DNA of 64,000 bases from Cytophagales bacterium UBA2561 (GCA_002340355.1 DDLX01000028.1:496001-560000); one strand, 5' to 3'. Positions 1-9,428 are shown, counted from the first letter of the stretch. Program-made: numbers and translations. Notes: generated by a model not told the origin, from the sequence alone.

Positions 1-1200
1 AATCAGACGCATAATACTTCTCCCTACAGTAGTTTTTCCGCAACCCGATTCGCCCACTAACCCAAGTGTTTCTCCAGGATACACCTCAAAATTAATGTTA
101 TTCACTGCCTTCTTATGAGCAATGACTTTTCCAAATACATTCTTTTTGGTTGGATAATGTACTTTTAGTCCTTTGATTTCCAATAAAGGAGTTTGTTGAA
201 TTAATTCATCGTGTCGTTCCTTGAGTTGTTTGATACTTTGAAAACTTTTCATCAAAGCTTCTCCTACTGACTTAAATTTACTTTCAGAAAACTCAGAAAT
301 TTCACCGTTTGCATCAATGACCATAAAATCCGATACCGTGGGTAATATCCTGAGTTTTACATCCATACGAGGACGACAAGCGAGTAAGCCTTTGGTATAA
401 GGGTGCTTTGGTTTAGAAAAAATTTCCCAAACTTCACCTTCTTCTACAATTCTCCCTTTGTACATTACAATCACACGGTCAGCGATTTCACCAATAACCC
501 CCAAATCGTGCGTAATAAATAAGGTAGATGTATTTCGTTCCTCTCGTAATTCTTGAATGACTTGTAAAATATTTTTTTGAACAGTTACGTCCAATGCCGT
601 AGTAGGTTCATCCGCAATGAGCAAAGATGGTCGGCAAGCCAATGCCATTGCAATCATTACCCGTTGTTTTTGCCCTCCTGAAATTTGATGCGGAAAAGCA
701 CGAAATATTTTTTTAGGTTCTTCGAGTTTTACTTTCGAAAATAAGGCAAGTGTACGGCTACGCGCTTCACGAATGGAGATGTTTTCGTGTTGTAAGATAG
801 CTTCAATGACCTGACTTCCACAGGTATATACGGGATTTAAGGAAGTCATTGGCTCTTGAAAAATCATGGCAATTTCACTTCCTCGAATGCTTCTCATTTT
901 GGAAGAAGAAATCCTTCGAATATCTACTTTTCCACGCTTTGGTGAATGGAAAATAATATCACCAGATGCAATTCGTCCAGGAGGAGATTGAATCAAACGT
1001 AACAATGACAATGCCGTAACCGATTTTCCTGAACCTGATTCTCCCACAATGCCGACTGTTTCTCCCTTGTTAATTTTAAAACTAACTTCCTCTAGGGCTT
1101 TATATCGTCCTTGGTCAGTTTCAAATTCAACCGTTAAATCATTGACTTCTATCAGAGGCTGACTATTATAAGTATCGTCTTGGAGTTTTTGGGTTGCCAT
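1..1200 (-). CDS. Oligopeptide/dipeptide-type ABC transporter ATP-binding protein with two ATPase domains (3' end outside window)
   Basis: This is the cytoplasmic ATPase of a peptide- or nickel-type ABC importer, in the fused DppD-DppF (YejF/GsiA-like) form. The start is the ATG complementary to 1198-1200, and 400 codons are read before the window edge. Domain 1 shows Walker A GESGSGKS (residues 53-60), the signature ISGGQKQR (about 172-179) and Walker B LLIADEPTTALD (about 190). An oligopeptide-binding ATPase C-terminal extension (HPYTKGLLACRP) follows. A second Walker A, GESGCGKT, lies at about 382-389, right at the edge, so the second domain is mostly missing. Permease and binding-protein genes are not in the window. 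It is divergent from the pseudouridine synthase. Substrate cannot be told from sequence. Confidence 0.93.
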   Translation of the reverse strand, partial: MATQKLQDDTYNSQPLIEVNDLTVEFETDQGRYKALEEVSFKINKGETVGIVGESGSGKSVTALSLLRLIQSPPGRIASGDIIFHSPKRGKVDIRRISSSKMRSIRGSEIAMIFQEPMTSLNPVYTCGSQVIEAILQHENISIREARSRTLALFSKVKLEEPKKIFRAFPHQISGGQKQRVMIAMALACRPSLLIADEPTTALDVTVQKNILQVIQELREERNTSTLFITHDLGVIGEIADRVIVMYKGRIVEEGEVWEIFSKPKHPYTKGLLACRPRMDVKLRILPTVSDFMVIDANGEISEFSESKFKSVGEALMKSFQSIKQLKERHDELIQQTPLLEIKGLKVHYPTKKNVFGKVIAHKKAVNNINFEVYPGETLGLVGESGCGKTTVGRSIMRLI

Positions 1201-1310
1201 GATTCTTTAAGATATTCCGTTTGTAAAATTAGCAAAAGTGGATAAACTTGGAAGCGTTTCAAGACGAAAAACCCTGAAAAAAACGAAAAACTCATTTTTT
1301 GGAGACAAGG

Positions 1311-1340
1311 TTGTAGTTTAAACCTAGAAAGTTATCTTTG
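1311..1340 (+). promoter_or_regulatory. Bacteroidota-type promoter upstream of the RluA-family gene
   Basis: TTG at 1311-1313, a 19-bp spacer, then TATCTTTG at 1333-1340. This fits the Bacteroidota -33 TTTG / -7 TAnnTTTG consensus. It lies 24 bp before the ATG at 1365. Confidence 0.65.
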
Positions 1341-1364
1341 CACCTTGATTAATAGATATATTTT

Positions 1365-2084
1365 ATGAAGCCCCTTAAATTTCAAGACCTTATTCTTCAA
1401 GAAACTGAAGACTATCTGATCATTAATAAACCGCCTCATGTTTCGGCACTCGAAGACCGTGATAAGACCCAACAGACGATTTTAGGATTGGCACGGAACT
1501 ATTGTGAGACTGCACAACTTTGCCACCGTTTAGATAAAGAAACTTCTGGTATTTTAGCCATTGCCAAAAATCCAACAGCTTATCGACATTTGGCTTTGCA
1601 GTTTGAAAAACGAAAGGTCGCTAAAATTTATCATGCTGTCACATGGGGAATCCATGATTTTAAAGGGGTGAAAGTTGAGTTACCAATTCGAATCCTAAAT
1701 AAAGGAATTGTCAAAATTGATAAATTTGATGGTAAACCTGCGGAAACCATTTTTAATACATTAAAAGCTTATAAGTCAACTTCCTTAGTAGAATGCCGTC
1801 CTATCACAGGGCGAATGCACCAAATTCGGATTCATTTGGCATGCTTGAAGGCAAGTATTCTAGCAGATGTACAGTATGGCGGAAAGTTATTTTATTTATC
1901 TCAACTCAAGAAGAAACGATTTAATCTAAAGAGAGGAACAGAAGAACAACCCCTTATCAAACGAGTGGCTTTACATGCCCAAGCTCTCGTTTTTGAGGAA
2001 CTAAATGGAAAAACAATTCAGGTCGAGGCTCCTTATCCCAAGGATATTCGGGCTTTACTTCGACAACTGGAAAATTACCAATAA
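1365..2084 (+). CDS. RluA-family RNA pseudouridine synthase
   Basis: It isomerises specific uridines to pseudouridine in structured RNA (rRNA or tRNA). The catalytic motif HRLDKETSG is at residues 54-62, with Asp57 the expected nucleophile. The later GRMHQIRIHL block (about residue 150) is also characteristic of the RluA/RluC/RluD family. At 239 aa it lacks an N-terminal S4 domain, so it is a short RluA-like form. The start ATG at 1365 follows a good Bacteroidota promoter, and a strong hairpin follows the stop. Which RNA position it modifies cannot be decided from sequence. Confidence 0.92.
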   Translation: MKPLKFQDLILQETEDYLIINKPPHVSALEDRDKTQQTILGLARNYCETAQLCHRLDKETSGILAIAKNPTAYRHLALQFEKRKVAKIYHAVTWGIHDFKGVKVELPIRILNKGIVKIDKFDGKPAETIFNTLKAYKSTSLVECRPITGRMHQIRIHLACLKASILADVQYGGKLFYLSQLKKKRFNLKRGTEEQPLIKRVALHAQALVFEELNGKTIQVEAPYPKDIRALLRQLENYQ

Positions 2085-2451
2085 TATTAAAGTATTTTTG
2101 TTGGTGTTCTATTTTTCTCAAACACCAACAATTTTACATCCTTTTCTGAATTCCTTCAATGTATTTCTCCACTCTTACCTCTAAAAATCCTCTAAAACCT
2201 CAAAAACAAGCCAAATTATCTAAAATAATCTTGCTTTTTAGCCAATTATGTATTATTTATCCTATAGATTTGAAATGAAGTTTCTAAGTTCTCAAAACTT
2301 CATCAAAACAAAATCAACATAAGATTTATTTCTAATCCATTTCCACAAAAAAACATTATTAATTAAAAAAACTTACAAGTTGCGCTGTGGATTTCATCTA
2401 CTAAACAAAAACTTAACTACTTTGATTTTACCATCTAAAAACTACTAAGCC
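2085..2451. other. 367-bp intergenic region
   Basis: It contains the terminator at 2098-2136, then AT-rich DNA with no ORF that looks coding. The region upstream of the lipoxygenase-like gene must hold its promoter, but I see no clean TAnnTTTG (the nearest is CTACTTTG at about 2417). Confidence 0.6.
2098..2136 (+). terminator. Intrinsic terminator of the RluA-family gene
   Basis: Perfect 11-bp stem: TTGTTGGTGTT at 2098-2108 pairs with AACACCAACAA at 2121-2131, with a 12-nt loop and a short T-rich tail. It lies 14 bp after the stop. Confidence 0.75.
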
Positions 2452-3939
2452 ATGTCATCTTTATCTCGAAAAGAGTTTTTGTACGAACGCAAAGGTCCTT
2501 GGCCTCAACCATCTCCCGAACATCCACTTGGCGATGCTCCTGCTGTTATTCACCTTCCCAAACAGGAAGTTAAATATTGGCAAAAACACATCGGACGGCG
2601 ATATGATTGGAATGCACTAACTTATTGGACAAAAGCCCTTTGGCACGCCCTCAATCATAAACATTGGGATGTAATTCCTGATGCGGAATTCGAAGATATG
2701 ATTTCGAACACTCCATTCAGCAAATTTCTCAGAACTACTGTAGAAATGGACAAGTTCCCTAGTGACGATCCCAATTATGATACTCCTTTTAGGGAAATTT
2801 TAACAGAAGATCCTGATACTCAGTTTTTCATTATGGATTTTACGGTGATGAAAGTAATTGAGCCTTTTAAAGGATTGTATGCGGCACCCACTATGACACT
2901 TTTCCGACAAGTCAAAAGTAAAAAGACGAAAGAAGTTGTCGCTATTTACATGAATTTCAGTGAGTTATTACTTACTCCTGAAGATGGTGATGCGTGGACA
3001 TTAGCTAAATATTATGTACTCCAAGCAGCTTCACATCGTCTAGTAGTTTCGACTCATGCCTTGTTACATTTCCCATTTGATTGTATCAATGCCATTACCA
3101 AAACTTCCTTGCCAAAAAGTGATACTATTTTCAAATTATTGTATCCTCATTTTGAGCTGACTTTAGTCCTTAACAACGCCGTACTTGAGAGTTCGACTTC
3201 GCCTTTGGTGAATAATCAGAAATTCCCATTTAATGCATTAACAGGGCATGAAAATGGATTTCGAGATATGGTAATGTCCGACTACTCAGGGATTAAGCTC
3301 AAAGATGATAAGACGTATAACCCTTCTTATCCTCCGTACCAATTCCGACTTGAGCCATTGAAAGTACATTCCGATTATGATACTTTTTTACGGGCATATT
3401 ATGATGTCTTTTTAGAATTTACGACAGGAGTGGTTGATTATATATTCAAACACCAAAAAACACAATTACCACGTATCAAAGTGTGGGCAAATTACATTTC
3501 ACAATGGTTACCTGGGTTTCCTGATGGAGATGTGATTCACGATAAAGGAATTTTATCTAAGGCTCTTGCCCTTGTTATGTGGGATTTATCCATAGGACAC
3601 GCCGCTGACCACTACAACTATTCTTTGCTTTCAGTCAATAAAGTTTTATTTCGAATCCGAGTGGCTCCCCCCTCTTCAAAGGATATTCCTCCTTTTAAAC
3701 AGAAAGATTTGAACAAATGGCAAGATGTTTTCCGTCAGAAAATGGAACACAAAATGTTCTTCAAGCCAACTAATGTAAGTTTACTTCATAACGTGGATTA
3801 TAATTTCGAGATTATGGAGTTAGACAGCTTACAACAACGATTCATGCAAGATTTACGAGATGTGGAGCCAAGACTCAAGGCTCAAAACGTTAAAATTTAT
3901 ATTCCTTTCAAGGAAGTTTCACGAAGTATCCAGTATTAA
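2452..3939 (+). CDS. Divergent lipoxygenase-family protein
   Basis: Lipoxygenases are non-haem iron enzymes that add O2 to polyunsaturated fatty acids. This 495-aa protein matches the catalytic domain and lacks the N-terminal PLAT domain of eukaryotic forms. TPEDGDAWTLAKYYV (175-189) corresponds to the family's W-LAK segment. His195, His202 and His206 lie in the first metal-ligand helix region, followed by TIFKLLYPHFELTL (225-238), a family hallmark. GHAADH (382-387) matches the HAAxN/H ligand helix, with His383 and His387 as expected ligands. The first-helix spacing (H-x6-H-x3-H) differs from the usual H-x4-H-x4-H, and the last residue is Tyr495, not the usual Ile whose carboxylate binds iron. 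Activity is therefore unproven. The phosphatase gene starts 3 bp after the stop, implying one operon. The family call is from recalled alignments, not a search. Confidence 0.8.
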   Translation: MSSLSRKEFLYERKGPWPQPSPEHPLGDAPAVIHLPKQEVKYWQKHIGRRYDWNALTYWTKALWHALNHKHWDVIPDAEFEDMISNTPFSKFLRTTVEMDKFPSDDPNYDTPFREILTEDPDTQFFIMDFTVMKVIEPFKGLYAAPTMTLFRQVKSKKTKEVVAIYMNFSELLLTPEDGDAWTLAKYYVLQAASHRLVVSTHALLHFPFDCINAITKTSLPKSDTIFKLLYPHFELTLVLNNAVLESSTSPLVNNQKFPFNALTGHENGFRDMVMSDYSGIKLKDDKTYNPSYPPYQFRLEPLKVHSDYDTFLRAYYDVFLEFTTGVVDYIFKHQKTQLPRIKVWANYISQWLPGFPDGDVIHDKGILSKALALVMWDLSIGHAADHYNYSLLSVNKVLFRIRVAPPSSKDIPPFKQKDLNKWQDVFRQKMEHKMFFKPTNVSLLHNVDYNFEIMELDSLQQRFMQDLRDVEPRLKAQNVKIYIPFKEVSRSIQY

Positions 3940-3942
3940 GGT

Positions 3943-5472
3943 ATGATAAACTTCTTTACTTCTGCCTACCAAAACGAGCCTATCTTAGTAAAAAAGGCTC
4001 GTTTTCTGGCAATTTCTATGCTCGTAACTTTTACGGCTTCTACCGCAAACCTTATCTTAAATGTTTGGATAGATTATCCTACGGGAATTTATGTTTGTTC
4101 TTTCATTAATTTCTGTCACTTTATCTTTTTTGCATTATTGCGATATCGTTCCAGTTTGGTACTTATCGGCAATTTGTTTTGCTTAATGACAGTTATTGCT
4201 TTTATTCCAACTATTATGACAAGTGGTGGAGTTTCTTCGGCGGTAGTAGCATGGTTTATTACTACTAAAGTATCTGCTTTTTGGTATGCTGATAAAAAAT
4301 CAGGGTATTTTTGGGCAGGAGTCTCATTACTATCTATATTTATTATTTATATTATTCAATTATCAGGATATGAATTTGGCTATCAATATCCTGAAAAATA
4401 TAAACACTTGTTTGCTGGATTTATGCACATAGGCGTTTTGGGATATTATATCCTAGTGGTTTTTGTTTATGAAAAATGGAATGAAGAAGCCAAAAAAATT
4501 ATTCAGCATAAAGTTCAAGAAGTTGAAAACAAAAATGAAAAATTAGCCTATCAACAAGCCGAGATTAGTGAACGAAACCATGAATTAGAAGAAAAAAACG
4601 TAGAAATCCAACAACAAAACGAAGAACTATTTACGATTACAGAACAATTACAGGAGAAAAATGAGACCCTAGTTCAACAAAAACACATCATAGAAATTGC
4701 ACATCAGAAAATTACGGCTAGTATCAATTATGCAGAACGTATTCAAAAAGCGATTTTACCCCGACATGAGCAAATTGCTTCCATGATTCCAGAATATTTT
4801 ATCTTTTTCCAACCACGTGATGTAGTGTCTGGAGATTTTTACTGGTGTTCATATGTCAATCTTGAACAACCAAAAGTTGTTTTTGCTACTGCCGATTGTA
4901 CAGGACACGGCGTACCAGGGGCATTTATGTCTATGGCAGGAGCTAACCTTTTAGAACAAATTGTGAATGACTACAAAATTGTTGATCCTGCTGAAATACT
5001 TGGCGCACTACACCAAGGCATTCGCAGTTTGCTTCGTCAAGAAGAAAATCAGAACCAAGATGGTATGGATATTTCGATGAGTGTCATTGACTGGAATGCA
5101 AAATCTTTAGCTTATGCAGGAGCTAAACGTCCATTATGCTATGTTCAAAATAATCAAATATGCCAAGTTAAAGGAGATATTTATCCTATTGGTGGTTTTT
5201 TACGAAATGCAAAACGTAAATTCCAAACCCATCAACTGAGTTTCATGCAAGAGCCAATTATCGCTTATACTTTTTCAGATGGTTATCCTGACCAAGTCGG
5301 AGGAAAACAGGGACGTAAATTTATGATACACCGTTTTCGAACTATGCTTTCTAAAATTGCCAATCAACCCATGAGCTATCAGAAAAATTATGTAACAGAG
5401 ACATTTAATAGTTGGAAGGGTAAACATCGACAACTGGATGACATCCTAGTCGTTGGGATGCGACTTAGTTAA
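3943..5472 (+). CDS. Membrane-anchored SpoIIE/RsbU-type (PP2C-like) serine phosphatase
   Basis: 509 aa. The N-terminus has about six hydrophobic segments (roughly 21-40, 46-66, 72-92, 97-112, 121-138, 156-177). A long charged coiled coil (about 185-260) follows, then a SpoIIE phosphatase domain with RDVVSGDFYW (about 292-301) and ADCTGHGVPGAFMSM (about 316-330), carrying the metal-binding Asp residues. Family members dephosphorylate phosphoserine on STAS-domain anti-anti-sigma-like proteins; the target here is unknown. The ATG lies 3 bp after the lipoxygenase-like stop, so translational coupling is likely. The linker KITASINYAERIQKAILP is repeated exactly in the phosphatase at 30857-36115. 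The membrane domain is presumably the sensor; its ligand is unknown. Confidence 0.9.
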   Translation: MINFFTSAYQNEPILVKKARFLAISMLVTFTASTANLILNVWIDYPTGIYVCSFINFCHFIFFALLRYRSSLVLIGNLFCLMTVIAFIPTIMTSGGVSSAVVAWFITTKVSAFWYADKKSGYFWAGVSLLSIFIIYIIQLSGYEFGYQYPEKYKHLFAGFMHIGVLGYYILVVFVYEKWNEEAKKIIQHKVQEVENKNEKLAYQQAEISERNHELEEKNVEIQQQNEELFTITEQLQEKNETLVQQKHIIEIAHQKITASINYAERIQKAILPRHEQIASMIPEYFIFFQPRDVVSGDFYWCSYVNLEQPKVVFATADCTGHGVPGAFMSMAGANLLEQIVNDYKIVDPAEILGALHQGIRSLLRQEENQNQDGMDISMSVIDWNAKSLAYAGAKRPLCYVQNNQICQVKGDIYPIGGFLRNAKRKFQTHQLSFMQEPIIAYTFSDGYPDQVGGKQGRKFMIHRFRTMLSKIANQPMSYQKNYVTETFNSWKGKHRQLDDILVVGMRLS

Positions 5473-5488
5473 CTCTTATATCACAAAA

Positions 5489-5534
5489 TCAAATATGAAA
5501 ACAGACCTACCAAATTTTAAGTTTTCATATTTGA
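5489..5534. terminator. Bidirectional terminator between convergent genes
   Basis: Perfect 14-bp inverted repeat TCAAATATGAAAAC (5489-5502) and GTTTTCATATTTGA (5521-5534), with an 18-nt loop, between the stops at 5472 (+) and 5595 (-). It is A/T-rich rather than G/C-rich, and a T-run follows on the plus side. Confidence 0.6.
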
Positions 5535-5594
5535 TAGATCTGTATTTTTCAAAAATCAATTATTTGAAATAGAAATTATCTTGATTCTTTGAAA

Positions 5595-8500
5595 TTATTC
5601 AACCACAATCTTAAAAACTCCTAGTGTAAATTTCCCTGCCTCATCTTCAATACGACAATGAATAGCAAAAATCCCCTTACGAAGTCCATCCAATTGAATG
5701 GTTTGATACATTTCAGGAACATTCTTTGTAAAATAAAACTTACCTACTTCTCGTCCTCGACTACTCACAACTCGGAGTGTTCCTTTACCATTCAAATACG
5801 AGTCAATCTTCAATTGAAGTGTTCCATTTTTAGCCACTGGCGAGGGATATGCCACAATAACAGGACGAACTACAAAGTCTTCTGGCTCAGGGATAATTAC
5901 TGTATTATCTGAATCAGGAGCATTACCATCTGAATTTGTTTCTTCAACATCAGTGTTATTATCATCACCTGAGCTTGAATTATCTTCTGTTGTTGGTTCA
6001 TCAGATATACCTGAATTTGTTCCATTTAAATCAGAATTTTCATCTAGATTTTCATCCTCCTCACCTACAGAATTACCTGAATTATTACTGCCCGTATTCG
6101 TTCCGTTTCCTGAGCCATTATTTCCCGAACCACCTGAATTATTACCGCCTGTATTCGTTCCGCTTCCTGAACTATTATTCCCTGAACCGCCTGAATTATT
6201 ACCACCTGTATTCGTTCCACTTCCTGAACTATTATTCCCTGAACCGCCTGAATTATTACCGCCCGTATTCGTTCCGCTTCCTGAGCCATTATTTCCCGAA
6301 CCACCTGAATTATTACCGCCCGTATTCGTTCCGCTTCCTGAACTATTATTTCCCGAACCACCTGAATTATTACCGCCCGTATTCGTTCCGCTTCCTGAGC
6401 CATTATTTCCCGAACCACCTGAATTATTACCGCCTGTATTCGTTCCGCTTCCCGAACTATTATTCCCTGAACCACCTGAATTATTACCGCCCGTATTCGT
6501 TCCGTTTCCCGAACTATTATTCCCTGAACCACCTGAATTATTACCACCTGTATTCGTTCCGCTTCCCGAACTATTATTCCCTGAACCACCTGAATTATTA
6601 CCGCCTGTATTCGTTCCACTTCCTGAACTATTATTCCCTGAACCACCTGAATTATTACCGCCTGTATTCGTTCCGCTTCCCGAACTATTATTCCCTGAAC
6701 CGCCTGAATTATTACCGCCTGTATTCGTTCCACTTCCTGAACTATTATCTCCTGAACCGCCTGAATTATTACCGCCTGTATTCGTTCCGTTTCCCGAACT
6801 ATTATTCCCTGAACCGCCTGAGTTATTATTCCCATTTGTACTAGTTGTAGGAGTATCATCAGGATTGTCAATAAAAATAGAACCTGTTAAACGACCATTT
6901 GTATTTTGAAATGCTTCACTAATATTAATAGTAATATCTTTACTAGGATTAACCAGCAAGTTACTAGCAATAATAATATAAGAACCATCTGGAGCAAACT
7001 CAACACTAGATGCAGGGATGCTAGCATTTGTTCCATCCGATAAAGTAACTGTAATTGATTTTCCGTTAACAGCTTCTAAACCCAATTGAGAGAAAGTAAT
7101 TTTGATACGTCCAGTAGATTCATTATGGTTATAAGAATAAATGACTGGTGGAGTAGTTGGTATTGGAGAAATCCAAGCACTTAGAGCTGGAAAAGACTGC
7201 CCATAACTATCTTGGAAGTTTCCTGTTCCAAATTGGACATGTACCGAAGCTGTTTTATCAAACAAATCAACTAAATCTTTTGAAAAAAGTAAACGGTTAT
7301 TATCAATGGTTAGACGACTATCAGTTATTGGTAGACTTAAAGTTTGTCCATTATTATAATAAACTTGGATAGTTGATGTACTTATTGGCTGAATGTTTTT
7401 ATTAAATTGAACAGCAAAAGTTTCAGTACTTGGGTAAAATGTTCCAATTGATAAACTTGGATCAAGAACAGGAGCTACTGCTACAAAATCCCAATTTCCT
7501 AATATGATTCCTCCAAAGTCATTATTATCTACATCTTTGAGTGCGCCCTGTTCAATATACACTTGAATATCTGTATCTGTAGAAATATCATCTAAACCTC
7601 TAATATACAATTGATTGTTAATAATTTCAATATTAGAGTCAGTAATGTCCATCATCGAAGGATTTCCATCACGATAAACCGTCAGTCTTTTGCCTGCAAC
7701 TGATGTAACATTTTCTGAAAATTGAATAAAAATAGGAGAATTTGGCATTCGAGTACCATCATCATTGGGTGTTAAACTAACTACTTTAGGCGGGTTAGTA
7801 GGGTCATTATTTCCTTTAGAGGTATCTGAAACACCACCAGCAGTATTCACCTTAAATTTCCATTCATCTGCACCAATACCTCCAAATTCATTACCTACTT
7901 TATCTGTTACTGCTCCCGACTCAACTTGTACTTCGACTACGGCTCCTGGAAGAAATGTACCTACGTCCAAATTGACAATCCGACCACTCGGAGTAAGTTG
8001 AACTTCCACATTCGTTCCAATCACAAATTCGTGTTTTATATTTCCATTTTCTCGAATCGTAATTTTTTTTCCTGTTACTAGTTTCACTTCCTCAGAAAAT
8101 CGAATTGAAATACCTTCATCTGTAGCCACATTATCACTATTATTTGTTACAGAGTAATTGGCAGCCGTAGGAACTTCAAAATCAGCAGTTACAGCAACTG
8201 TATTGGTTTCAACTATGGTCGTTCCTAAGGAAATTTGGGCTTTATTCAAAATCTGATCACCATGTTCTAACTCATTTTTGGTTTTGATGCGAAATAAAAT
8301 AAACCCTTCATCATCAGAAGCTAAATTAATACCTGAAAAAGTCCAACGTACTTCACCTGTTTGGGTATTGACTGAGGTAAAATAATTTTGATTCTCACTA
8401 GTATTTTGTGTTTCAAATGTCAAAACATCTAGTAGTTTAATATCTAAAACATCTGTCACCATTAGGTCAGTAAGAGTTCCTGTAGTCGTATTTTTAAACT

Positions 8501-8627
8501 GAATTTCGTATTCTAGGAAGTCTGTAAAATTATTACCAATTTCAGTAGGAGCGACACTTGTTGTATTTTGGGCAGTAGCGATACTCGAAATGCCCAACGA
8601 AAGAAATAATAAACGTAAAAATTTCAT
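5595..8627 (-). CDS. Secreted repeat-rich surface protein with Ig-like/SwmB-type domains and a T9SS sorting domain
   Basis: 1010 aa. A signal peptide (about 1-20, ending ATAQ) is followed by a DUF11-like region (about 25-150). Several Big_5/SwmB-like modules follow (about 155-590), recognisable by repeated 'ISIRFSEEV/ FIQFSENV' strands. A low-complexity Ser/Gly/Asn/Thr stretch (about 600-850) is made of thirteen 19-residue repeats, then an acidic linker. The C-terminal ~85 residues (AYPSPVAKNG..., ending GVFKIVVE) resemble a type A T9SS sorting domain. It is probably exported through the Sec system and then T9SS, and attached to the cell surface. No catalytic motif is visible, so an adhesin or structural role is inferred. 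The convergent gene is the phosphatase at 3943-5472. Confidence 0.85.
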   Translation of the reverse strand: MKFLRLLFLSLGISSIATAQNTTSVAPTEIGNNFTDFLEYEIQFKNTTTGTLTDLMVTDVLDIKLLDVLTFETQNTSENQNYFTSVNTQTGEVRWTFSGINLASDDEGFILFRIKTKNELEHGDQILNKAQISLGTTIVETNTVAVTADFEVPTAANYSVTNNSDNVATDEGISIRFSEEVKLVTGKKITIRENGNIKHEFVIGTNVEVQLTPSGRIVNLDVGTFLPGAVVEVQVESGAVTDKVGNEFGGIGADEWKFKVNTAGGVSDTSKGNNDPTNPPKVVSLTPNDDGTRMPNSPIFIQFSENVTSVAGKRLTVYRDGNPSMMDITDSNIEIINNQLYIRGLDDISTDTDIQVYIEQGALKDVDNNDFGGIILGNWDFVAVAPVLDPSLSIGTFYPSTETFAVQFNKNIQPISTSTIQVYYNNGQTLSLPITDSRLTIDNNRLLFSKDLVDLFDKTASVHVQFGTGNFQDSYGQSFPALSAWISPIPTTPPVIYSYNHNESTGRIKITFSQLGLEAVNGKSITVTLSDGTNASIPASSVEFAPDGSYIIIASNLLVNPSKDITINISEAFQNTNGRLTGSIFIDNPDDTPTTSTNGNNNSGGSGNNSSGNGTNTGGNNSGGSGDNSSGSGTNTGGNNSGGSGNNSSGSGTNTGGNNSGGSGNNSSGSGTNTGGNNSGGSGNNSSGSGTNTGGNNSGGSGNNSSGNGTNTGGNNSGGSGNNSSGSGTNTGGNNSGGSGNNGSGSGTNTGGNNSGGSGNNSSGSGTNTGGNNSGGSGNNGSGSGTNTGGNNSGGSGNNSSGSGTNTGGNNSGGSGNNSSGSGTNTGGNNSGGSGNNGSGNGTNTGSNNSGNSVGEEDENLDENSDLNGTNSGISDEPTTEDNSSSGDDNNTDVEETNSDGNAPDSDNTVIIPEPEDFVVRPVIVAYPSPVAKNGTLQLKIDSYLNGKGTLRVVSSRGREVGKFYFTKNVPEMYQTIQLDGLRKGIFAIHCRIEDEAGKFTLGVFKIVVE
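6087..6827 (-). repeat. Thirteen tandem 57-bp repeats encoding a 19-aa Ser/Gly/Asn unit
   Basis: The unit reads NNSGGSGNNSSGSGTNTGG in protein. Thirteen copies fill exactly 741 bp in frame. Variation is limited to Ser/Gly, Ser/Asn and Asn/Asp swaps and silent changes (gcc/gct-type third positions). As 57 is a multiple of three, copy-number change keeps the frame, and other frames stay open too. Confidence 0.95.
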
Positions 8628-8852
8628 ATAATTTTGATGGTTTGTTTAAGGAGCTTACAGTATTTTTTGAATTTTGACATGAAAATAACGTAAATATAAC
8701 ATAGAGAGACTTTGATTATTAAATGCAAAAATTTAGAGAAAGGTTACAATAAGGTAATTTTTCATTCAAAATCTCTGTTTTTAAGAAAAAGCAATTATTC
8801 AAAATAAATTTATAACTCTTTCTAGAATTATTTAATAAAAATATTAAATTAT

Positions 8853-9428
8853 ATGAAAATTGCACTCTTTTTTGGGTCATTTAATCCGATTCATATCGGA
8901 CACTTAGCCATTGCCCAAATTGTTGCTGAAAATACCAAAACGGATAAAGTTTGGTTTGTGGTCTCTCCTCAAAATCCTTTTAAGAAAAAAAGCACTTTAT
9001 TACACGAATTTGATCGCCTAGATTTAGTACAAACAGCTATTAATGATAATCCAAATTTCGGCGTGACTGATATTGAATTTCGGATGCCCAAGCCAAGTTA
9101 TACCATTGATACTTTAGTTCGTTTACAAGAAAAATATCCTACGTATGAATTTCGATTAATTATTGGAGGAGATAATTTAAAGCAATTCAAGAAATGGAAA
9201 AATCATCATAAAATTTTAGAATATTTTGGACTGTTTGTTTATCCTCGTCCAAATATGAAAATGAATTCAGAAATTATAGAACACCCTCATGTAGAGCTTA
9301 TTCAAGCTCCTTTACTCGATATTTCAGCTACATTTATTCGAAAATCAATCCAAAGCCATCGGTCAATTAAATATCTCGTTCCTGATGAAGTAGAAGCCTT
9401 AATTCGCCTGAAAAAATTTTATATTTGA
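8853..9428 (+). CDS. nadD: Nicotinate-nucleotide adenylyltransferase
   Basis: It transfers AMP from ATP to nicotinate mononucleotide, the step before NAD synthetase. The 191-aa protein is of normal length. The N-terminal nucleotidyltransferase motif GSFNPIHIGHLA (residues 8-19) contains the GxxxPxHxGH signature, and ISATFIRKSI near the C-terminus is the second ATP-binding motif. It is transcribed away from the T9SS surface protein. In this window it stands alone with respect to other NAD genes, but the Sir2 protein at 10666-11466 uses the product NAD. Confidence 0.95.
   Translation: MKIALFFGSFNPIHIGHLAIAQIVAENTKTDKVWFVVSPQNPFKKKSTLLHEFDRLDLVQTAINDNPNFGVTDIEFRMPKPSYTIDTLVRLQEKYPTYEFRLIIGGDNLKQFKKWKNHHKILEYFGLFVYPRPNMKMNSEIIEHPHVELIQAPLLDISATFIRKSIQSHRSIKYLVPDEVEALIRLKKFYI

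Noticed and set aside
6089..6829. CRISPR array
   Set aside because: The repeats are contiguous and coding, with no spacers.
6065..6871. Second minus-strand frame of 268 aa
   Set aside because: Shifted reading of the same repeats, no signal or domain.
5936..6909. Long plus-strand frames over the repeat region
   Set aside because: They are mirror frames of the 57-bp tandem repeats; low-complexity Tyr/Leu/Pro/Phe repeats with no start context.
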